From NCBI GenBank assembly GCA_040217795.1, contig JBEHWK010000028.1, forward strand, positions 1-28,850: a stretch of 28,850 nucleotides of DNA. Direction: 5' to 3'. Every line of letters starts with the position of its first letter. The first letter of the stretch is position 1. The position numbers were made by a program, and so were the translations under genes. Of the stretch, positions 23,339 through 28,850 are shown piece by piece. Source of the DNA: Clostridium_T sp040217795. GTDB taxonomy: Bacteria; Bacillota; Clostridia; Clostridiales; Clostridiaceae. A model generated the notes under the pieces. That model searched no databases. It worked only from the letters and a program-made list of their open reading frames with translations, and had not been told where the DNA came from.

Positions 23339-24493
23339 ATGGATAGAAAAAAGTTACTGACTCTTCTGGGTGAAGAAGAGGGTATTAAATTAGACTTTAA
23401 ACAGAAAATAGATGTACATACCGAATACGGGAAGAAAGAGCTCGCAAAAGACATTTGCGCTATGGCGAATTCCAAAGGGGGCAGGGGCTACCTGATTGTA
23501 GGGGTTGAGGATAAAACCAAGGTTCTGTTAGGTATTCAGGAGCAGTTCACCTTTACTGAAGAACAGGTGCAGCAGATTATAGCCACAAGATGCGAACCCC
23601 CTATTCCTATAAAGATTGATTTCATATCCCTGGACCAGAAGGAAATCGGGGTGATAACCATCTATGACGGAGGGCAGAAGCCTTATCAGATCAGGGAAAC
23701 GGGAGCCTTTTACATACGAAGGGGTTCAACAAATGATTTTATGAGGAAGGAAGAATTGATTTCATCCTTTCATGAGAATCTGGATTTGATATTGGAAACA
23801 TGTCCGATAATCAGAAGCAGCATTGAAGCTTTAAATATGGAAACAGTAGCGAAGTATTTTAAAAGAAAAGGAATTCAGTTTACTGAAGAAAATAAGATTT
23901 TTCTCATGGAAAGTGCATCTATTATAGCCCAGGACAGAGAATCAGGGAAATATTTCTGTACTATGGGGGGATTACTGGTATTTTCGGACATAAATAGCTT
24001 GTATATGCCAAATAATAATATTACAATAATATTATTAGAAAAAGGTACCAGCGATAAACTTATGGTATATGACGGAAAACTTATTGATATAATAGATAAG
24101 TGTGAGAAAAAAATAACTGAGCTGTTACCAAAGCAGTACCCCAGGATGCCTGTCTTTGAGGCATTAAGAAATGCGGTGCTGTACAGGGACTACACCATGA
24201 TGAACAGGGGAATAGAAATCACCATAGGGTGCAGCTCAATAATGGTAGTAAGCCCGGGAGCAATTACATATCCAGCCATTCCCAAGGACAATTTCAGATA
24301 TTTTAGAAGGAATGCCTGGCTTTACGAGAAGGTAATCACACTGGATGACAAAGAACGTTTTCTGCAGACTGGAAACGGTTTCGCGATTATGAAGAGCGTC
24401 TTTTTAGGAAAGGGAAAAGTAAGATTTATCAACTCATTAAATGAAGACGTTTTTAAGGTTATTTTTCCGGGTAAATCAATTTGCAAAAAATAG
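23339..24493 (+). CDS. Schlafen AlbA_2-domain protein with RecG-like C-terminal domain
   Basis: The 384-aa protein has an N-terminal AlbA_2 (PF04326) domain: EGIKLDFKQKID, ELAKDICAMANSKGGRGYLIVGVEDKT and FYIRRGSTNDFMRKEEL. The C-terminal part, from PVFEALRNAVLYRDYTMM through IMVVSPGAIT, matches the HATPase_c_4 / RecG C-terminal type that usually pairs with AlbA_2. The family is often annotated as a putative transcriptional regulator or ATP-binding protein; some members occur in defence loci. The start has GGGGAAGAG upstream. It is followed after 66 bases by a small P-loop gene on the same strand, probably a unit. Function unknown. Confidence 0.82.
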   Translation: MDRKKLLTLLGEEEGIKLDFKQKIDVHTEYGKKELAKDICAMANSKGGRGYLIVGVEDKTKVLLGIQEQFTFTEEQVQQIIATRCEPPIPIKIDFISLDQKEIGVITIYDGGQKPYQIRETGAFYIRRGSTNDFMRKEELISSFHENLDLILETCPIIRSSIEALNMETVAKYFKRKGIQFTEENKIFLMESASIIAQDRESGKYFCTMGGLLVFSDINSLYMPNNNITIILLEKGTSDKLMVYDGKLIDIIDKCEKKITELLPKQYPRMPVFEALRNAVLYRDYTMMNRGIEITIGCSSIMVVSPGAITYPAIPKDNFRYFRRNAWLYEKVITLDDKERFLQTGNGFAIMKSVFLGKGKVRFINSLNEDVFKVIFPGKSICKK

Positions 24494-24559
24494 GGATGGG
24501 ATAAAATCTAATCTCTATTTAAATAAATATTAGTTAAATAAATATAAGGGGTGGTAAGA

Positions 24560-24976
24560 ATGGTTCATTTATTTTGCAGTGAAAGAGGATCAGGAAAAAC
24601 CAAGAATCTTATTAATTTGGCAAATGATAATTTAGAAAGGTCAAAAGGAGATTCAGTATTTATCGACGATGACAACAGGACAATGCTTCAACTTGACAAA
24701 AAAATCAGGTTTGTAGCCACAGATGATTTCCAATTGAAGGATTACGAAAGTTTTTACGGATTTTTATGCGGTTTGATTTCGGAAAATTATGACATTGAGT
24801 ATATTTATGTAGACGGTCTGTCTAATGTAGTAAGGGGAACAGGTCTCATGGGAGCAGAAACACTACTTAAAAAAATTGAGAATTTAAGCGGGAGGTATGG
24901 AATTAAGTTCTATATAAACTTAAATCATAAATGCGAAGAGGTTCCGTCTTTTATAAGACAATACAGCTACAGTTAA
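24560..24976 (+). CDS. Conserved small P-loop protein of unknown function
   Basis: The 138-aa protein begins MVHLFCSERGSGKTKN, a Walker A-like loop (SERGSGKT, with Ser in place of the first Gly). A hydrophobic strand ending in acidic residues follows (DSVFIDDDNR), then YIYVDGLSN, a likely Walker B strand. It resembles a short clostridial P-loop NTPase family with no assigned function. ATG at 24560 is chosen because AAGGGGTGG lies upstream; the GTG at 24551 falls inside that site. A terminator follows at 25005. It may be functionally tied to the AlbA_2 gene before it, but that is only proximity. Confidence 0.75.
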   Translation: MVHLFCSERGSGKTKNLINLANDNLERSKGDSVFIDDDNRTMLQLDKKIRFVATDDFQLKDYESFYGFLCGLISENYDIEYIYVDGLSNVVRGTGLMGAETLLKKIENLSGRYGIKFYINLNHKCEEVPSFIRQYSYS

Positions 24977-25004
24977 ATTTGAAAACAATTTCTTGTGATA
25001 TATA

Positions 25005-25028
25005 AGCCCTGATTTCAGGGCTTTTTTT
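25005..25028 (+). terminator. Intrinsic terminator of the P-loop gene
   Basis: AGCCCTG pairs perfectly with CAGGGCT around ATTT, followed by TTTTTTATTT. It lies 28 bases after the stop. Confidence 0.85.
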
Positions 25029-25036
25029 ATTTACGG

Positions 25037-25065
25037 TTGATTAAATCACCATTTATAACTATACT
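25037..25065 (+). promoter_or_regulatory. Sigma-A promoter of tyrS
   Basis: TTGATT and TATACT are separated by 17 bases. The short leader (about 28 bases) leaves no room for a T-box, unlike trpS in this window. Confidence 0.65.
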
Positions 25066-25099
25066 AATAGTATATTTGCATTAAATTAGGAGGAGTAAT

Positions 25100-26320
25100 A
25101 TGGCGACTGTTTTAGACGAGTTAATGGAGCGTGGGTACATAAAACAATTCACCCATGAAGAGGAAACCAGAAATTTATTGGAGAAAGAAAAGATAACTTT
25201 TTATATAGGATTTGACCCTACTGCTGATTCACTGCATGTAGGACATTTTATCGCAATGATGTTCATGGCTCATATGCAGAAGGCAGGGCACAGACCGATA
25301 GCTCTTTTAGGCGGCGGAACTGCAATGGTAGGAGATCCAAGCGGAAAAACTGACATGAGAGCTATGCTTACAAAGGAGCAGATTCAGAACAACGTGGATA
25401 AAATGAAGGTTCAGATGGAAAAGTTCATCGATTTTTCAGATGGAAAAGCTTTATTGGTGAATAACGCTGACTGGCTTCTTAACTTAAATTATGTAGATTT
25501 CTTAAGAGAAATAGGAACGCATTTTTCCGTTAACAGAATGCTTTCAGCAGAGTGCTTCAAGCAAAGGCTTGAAAAGGGATTATCCTTCCTTGAATTCAAC
25601 TACATGCTTATGCAGGGATACGACTTCTACGTATTGAATAAGGAATACGGATGCAAGATGCAGCTTGGGGGAGACGACCAATGGTCTAACATGATTGCCG
25701 GAGTTGAACTTATAAGGAAAAAAGGAGCAGGGGAGTCCTATGCAATGACTTGTACGCTTCTGACTAACAGTGAAGGACAGAAGATGGGGAAAACTGTAGG
25801 CGGAGCTCTATGGCTTGACCCTGAAAAGACTTCTCCATACGATTTCTATCAATATTGGAGAAATATAGCTGATGCAGACGTAAGCAAATGTCTTGCCCTT
25901 CTTACATTCCTTCCTATGGATGAAGTAAGAAGACTATCAGCATTACAGGATGCGGAAATAAACCAGGCTAAGAAAATATTGGCTTTTGAAATCACTAAAC
26001 TTGTACACGGTGAAGAGGAAGCTAAAAAAGCTCAGGAAGCATCAGAAGCATTATTCGGCGGCGGCCAGGATTTAAGCAACGTTCCGACAGTTTCAGTTAC
26101 AAAAGAAGTTTTCGGAAAAGCTTTAATGGATGTTCTTGTTGAAACTTCAATCATCCCTTCAAAGAAAGAGGGAAGAAGACTGGTTGATCAGGGAGGCCTT
26201 ACCCTTAACGGAGAAAAGGTTACTGATTTCAAAAGAGAATTCATGGAAACAGATATGGTTGACGGAGCAGCTCTTATAAAAAGAGGTAAGAAGAACTACA
26301 ACAGAATCGTTCTTGAATAA
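25100..26320 (+). CDS. tyrS: Tyrosyl-tRNA synthetase
   Basis: The 406-aa class I synthetase shows the HIGH-like motif in DSLHVGHFIAM, the tyrosine-site segment LEFNYMLMQGYDFYVL, QLGGDDQWSNMIAG, and a KMSKS-loop equivalent GQKMGKTVGGALWL. A C-terminal S4 RNA-binding domain covers about residues 340-405 (IIPSKKEGRRLVDQGGLTLN). AGGAGG precedes the ATG. Two TyrRS lineages occur in Firmicutes; this sequence has a TyrS-type organisation but I cannot place it firmly. No T-box is present, so it is probably constitutive or controlled elsewhere. The metallophosphoesterase gene follows by 37 bases and may be co-transcribed. Confidence 0.95.
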   Translation: MATVLDELMERGYIKQFTHEEETRNLLEKEKITFYIGFDPTADSLHVGHFIAMMFMAHMQKAGHRPIALLGGGTAMVGDPSGKTDMRAMLTKEQIQNNVDKMKVQMEKFIDFSDGKALLVNNADWLLNLNYVDFLREIGTHFSVNRMLSAECFKQRLEKGLSFLEFNYMLMQGYDFYVLNKEYGCKMQLGGDDQWSNMIAGVELIRKKGAGESYAMTCTLLTNSEGQKMGKTVGGALWLDPEKTSPYDFYQYWRNIADADVSKCLALLTFLPMDEVRRLSALQDAEINQAKKILAFEITKLVHGEEEAKKAQEASEALFGGGQDLSNVPTVSVTKEVFGKALMDVLVETSIIPSKKEGRRLVDQGGLTLNGEKVTDFKREFMETDMVDGAALIKRGKKNYNRIVLE

Positions 26321-26357
26321 GAGTTAATTTTATAATAATCATTAAAGGTGATAATAA

Positions 26358-27044
26358 ATGGCATTATACGCTATATCAGACCTGCACCTCTCATTTACTG
26401 CAGATAAGCCTATGGGCATCTTCGGGGAAAAATGGGAGGGGCATGAAGAAAAAATAAAAGAAAACTGGATAAGGAATATCAATCCTGAGGATACTGTGCT
26501 TATTGCAGGAGATATATCCTGGTCAATGAAGCATGACGAGAGCATGGAGGACCTGGGCTGGATAAGCAGCCTGCCGGGAAGAAAGATTATCGTAAAGGGC
26601 AATCATGATTACTGGTGGGGAAGCATAACCAAATTAAATTCCTTATTTGAAAACATGAATTTCATGCAGAATAATTTTTTCACCTACGAAGACTGGGCAA
26701 TCTGCGGTTCAAGAGGATGGATATGTCCGGGAAGCGATAAGTTTACACTTAAGGATGGGAAAATTTACAACAGGGAACTGAACAGATTCAGGTTGTCCCT
26801 GGATGCTGCAAAAAAAGCCGGATATGAAAAGTTTATCTGCATGATGCACTATCCGCCTACAAATGAAAAGCTGGCACCATCCGGCTTTGTGGACCTTTTT
26901 AAGGAGTATGGAGTCACCAGGGTTGTTTATGGACACCTTCACGGCCCTGCCCTGGCAAATGTTCTGAACGGGGAGAATGACGGCATAGAGTACATCATGA
27001 CCTCATGCGACTACATTGATTTTAATCCGGTGAAAATACTGTAA
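26358..27044 (+). CDS. Calcineurin-like metallophosphoesterase
   Basis: The 228-aa cytosolic phosphoesterase has the five metal-ligand blocks in order: AISDLHLS at the N-terminus, IAGDISWS, VKGNHDYWWG, MMHYPPTN and VYGHLHGPA. This is a clostridial subfamily of unknown substrate. AAAGGTGAT lies upstream of the ATG. It follows tyrS closely, and its stop codon lies within a strong bidirectional terminator. Confidence 0.88.
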   Translation: MALYAISDLHLSFTADKPMGIFGEKWEGHEEKIKENWIRNINPEDTVLIAGDISWSMKHDESMEDLGWISSLPGRKIIVKGNHDYWWGSITKLNSLFENMNFMQNNFFTYEDWAICGSRGWICPGSDKFTLKDGKIYNRELNRFRLSLDAAKKAGYEKFICMMHYPPTNEKLAPSGFVDLFKEYGVTRVVYGHLHGPALANVLNGENDGIEYIMTSCDYIDFNPVKIL

Positions 27045-27080
27045 AAAATGGAGATTCTTATTTAAGAATCTCCATTTTTT
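27043..27080. terminator. Perfect bidirectional terminator between convergent genes
   Basis: An 18-base arm (AAAAAATGGAGATTCTTA) is exactly inverted with two bases between. It has A and T runs on both sides and serves the metallophosphoesterase (+) and the deacetylase-CWB2 gene (-), whose stop is at 27083. Confidence 0.9.
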
Positions 27081-27082
27081 AT

Positions 27083-28687
27083 TTAATTGTTCATTATATC
27101 ATTGATCAGATTATTGGAAATGACCCCTGTGCCGCCTACAACATAGAGATTCAGAGTCTCATTGGTGTGGATATAGGCTTCAGATTGAGGAATTATATAA
27201 TTATTATAAACCAGAAGGATCGGTATGCCCTTCTTTGCTGCAAGAGCGCCTCCGGAAAGTGCATCAGGGAAATCTTCTCCGGTGGCAATTATGACATCAT
27301 TTCCGAAACTGGAGGCGAAAGTATTGGCTATATTGAAGGATGTGGAGTATCTGTCGGAACCCCCTGTTCTTTGGATGGTAATACCCATTGATTTCAGTTC
27401 GTTTTCAACACTTAGTGATACAGCACCATATAGTCCAGGTATTATTACTTTTGTTATTCCTTTTTCAGCCAGAAAATTTTTTGTCGTCGGTGTGAGTATG
27501 GATTGTTCTGTATACAGAATCGGAAATTTATTCATGGCGGCATATGGACTGATTGAAAGCGCATCAGGATAGTTGTATGCAGTTGCAATGACAGCGGTTT
27601 TACTTGAACTTGAATCTAATACCTGTGTTGCCGCATCAGTTGCAGTTTCAAACCTGTCGGCGCCTGAATATCGGAATACATTGTAGCCCTTACCGGTAAG
27701 GTCCGATGCAATGGTATCTGAAACAACTCCCGAACCGCCCAGAATATAAATATTTTTTGCACCAAGTCTTGATATTTCATTCATGGTGGAACTCGGAAGG
27801 GTTGTTGCATAAGTAAGGAGAATCGGTGCATTTTTGATATATGCCAATGGAACTCCGGCCATTGCATCAGGGAAATCAAGGCCATTAACCAGAATGACAT
27901 TATCGGAGTTTGACCATCCTCCCTGACTTACCTTTACAGCTGTTTCGAATCGGTCTAAGCCCCCATAGCGGACAGGTGTTATTGAAGGATAATAATCAAG
28001 AAGCTGTGATACAGTTAAAAAACAGTATCCCTTAGCTCTAAGGCCGTCTATTATATTCTGAAGGGCTGATGATGTATTGCTGACGCTATCTGTGTGTAAA
28101 AGTACAATAGCGCCCGGAGCAGCTTTGTTAAGCACTATGGATGTCACTTCTGCTGCAGGTTTGCCATTCCAGTCAATTGGATCAATTGAGCATATGATTG
28201 TTTTGCTGTAGCCTTCATCACCTGCAGCCTGAAGAACAGTTGAATTGTAATCAAAATATGGAGGTCTGAACAAAGTCGGGAATTCTCCGGTTACTGACTC
28301 TATGGCTGCGCCGGCAGAACTTATTTCAGACCTTATAGCATCATAACTCAAAGTTGTCAGGTACGGATGGGAGTAGGTGTGGTTACCGATCTCATTTCCG
28401 TTATTGAAAGCCGCTTTTAAAGGTACTGCGGAATTTTCGGCATATTTTGCTATAGGGAAAAAGGTGGCCTTGATATTGTTGGCTTTAAGCGTATTAACTA
28501 TTGAAGTGAATTTTGAAATGTCGGTGCAGCCATCAAATGTAAGAGCGATAGCTTTATAGGGTGTGCTTTTTGAGTAAACAAGCTGAGACGGTGATGCAGC
28601 TGATACTGGTGCAGGAACTGCAAAAAGTACAATCAACAGCAGTGGAATAAGAAAAACAGAAATGGTAAGTTTAAATTTTTTCAACAT
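27083..28687 (-). CDS. Secreted NodB-family polysaccharide deacetylase with three CWB2 repeats
   Basis: The 534-aa exported protein starts MLKKFKLTISVF; ATG at 28687, with GAGGGG upstream. A signal peptide ends near VSAASPS (residue 31). A NodB domain covers about residues 45-235: ALTFDGCTD (motif 1), NHTYSHPYL (motif 2, His103/His107), LFRPPYFDYN (motif 3), SIDPIDWNG (motif 4) and IVLLHTDS (motif 5). Motif 1 departs from TFDDGP: the first Asp is kept but the second, a metal ligand, is not in its usual place. Three CWB2 repeats follow (YGGLDRFETA, YSGADRFETA, TGGSDRYSTS). It probably removes acetyl groups from peptidoglycan or the wall polymer. It lies 32 bases after another CWB2 gene and is likely co-transcribed with it. 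Confidence 0.9.
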   Translation of the reverse strand: MLKKFKLTISVFLIPLLLIVLFAVPAPVSAASPSQLVYSKSTPYKAIALTFDGCTDISKFTSIVNTLKANNIKATFFPIAKYAENSAVPLKAAFNNGNEIGNHTYSHPYLTTLSYDAIRSEISSAGAAIESVTGEFPTLFRPPYFDYNSTVLQAAGDEGYSKTIICSIDPIDWNGKPAAEVTSIVLNKAAPGAIVLLHTDSVSNTSSALQNIIDGLRAKGYCFLTVSQLLDYYPSITPVRYGGLDRFETAVKVSQGGWSNSDNVILVNGLDFPDAMAGVPLAYIKNAPILLTYATTLPSSTMNEISRLGAKNIYILGGSGVVSDTIASDLTGKGYNVFRYSGADRFETATDAATQVLDSSSSKTAVIATAYNYPDALSISPYAAMNKFPILYTEQSILTPTTKNFLAEKGITKVIIPGLYGAVSLSVENELKSMGITIQRTGGSDRYSTSFNIANTFASSFGNDVIIATGEDFPDALSGGALAAKKGIPILLVYNNYIIPQSEAYIHTNETLNLYVVGGTGVISNNLINDIMNN

Positions 28688-28719
28688 ATTATCCCCTCTT
28701 TCTAAAAAAATTCCCGAAA

Positions 28720-28850
28720 TCAATACCCTCTGATGGAATTTATAAGGCTGCTGGAAATGACGCCTGTACCGCCTATAACATAGAGATTTATAACTCCTTT
28801 AGATTGTATATAGGCTTTAGACTCCGGAATTATATTATATTGGGATACCA
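28720..28850 (-). CDS. CWB2-repeat cell-wall protein (C-terminal fragment, window edge)
   Basis: The last 43 codons of a minus-strand gene enter from the right edge. The end of the protein reads VINLYVIGGTGVISSSLINS and closely matches the C-terminal end of the deacetylase's third CWB2 repeat (LNLYVVGGTGVISNNLINDI). The stop is at 28720-28722. The rest, including any catalytic domain, is outside the window. It is immediately upstream of, and in the same direction as, the deacetylase gene, suggesting an operon of paralogous wall proteins. Confidence 0.85.
   Translation of the reverse strand, partial: VSQYNIIPESKAYIQSKGVINLYVIGGTGVISSSLINSIRGY

Noticed and set aside
24977..25099. T-box upstream of tyrS
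   Set aside because: Only 123 bases are available, filled by a terminator and a sigma-A promoter. No GGTGGCACCGCG-type sequence is present.

Overview
The window looks like the chromosome of a low-GC, spore-forming Clostridium-type Firmicute. The support is A/T-rich intergenic DNA with consensus sigma-A promoters, GerK-type spore germination receptor genes, a tryptophan T-box leader, and several cell-surface proteins with triple CWB2 (PF04122) cell-wall-binding repeats, a module typical of clostridia. Gene identities come from reading the translations, with no database search.

Layout. (1) 1-10025, + strand: a surface-polysaccharide locus. It encodes a CapD/FlaA1-type nucleotide-sugar dehydratase (5' end outside the window), a Wzy/WaaL-like membrane protein, WecB epimerase, a GT4 glycosyltransferase, a PglC/WcaJ-like phosphoglycosyl transferase, a Gfo/Idh/MocA (WlbA-like) dehydrogenase, a MurJ/MviN-family flippase and a second GT4. 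(2) 10066-13423: divergent CWB2 proteins, one carrying a cohesin-like domain and one an Amidase_3 domain. (3) 13424-14097: a long gap with an inverted cluster of ~24-nt repeats, probably a degenerate mobile element, then galU. (4) 15060-16803, - strand: trpS with a long Trp T-box leader, and a 54-aa zinc-ribbon gene. (5) 16966-22633: gerKB divergent from gerKA and gerKC. A TnpB-related gene and a structured RNA-like region separate gerKA from gerKC. (6) 22705-27044: yajQ, an AlbA_2/RecG-C-like protein, a small P-loop protein, tyrS and a metallophosphoesterase. (7) 27083-28850, - strand: a polysaccharide deacetylase-CWB2 protein and the tail of another CWB2 protein.

How it fits together: the first locus can make activated sugars, load them on a lipid carrier, elongate, flip and polymerise a secondary wall polymer. 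In Clostridioides difficile, CWB2 proteins are anchored by polysaccharide PSII, whose genes (including an MviN homologue) lie beside cwp genes. The same juxtaposition here suggests this locus makes the ligand for the CWB2 amidase, deacetylase and cohesin-like proteins.

The most unusual items are: a TnpA-less TnpB-related gene lacking a visible zinc finger and a canonical RuvC-III Asp, followed by a run of abutting hairpins and sitting inside a germination operon; a family of TA-flanked palindromic elements present in three intergenic sites; the mirrored repeat cluster at 13558-13933; and the extra inverted repeat and second terminator-like hairpin between the trpS T-box and trpS.
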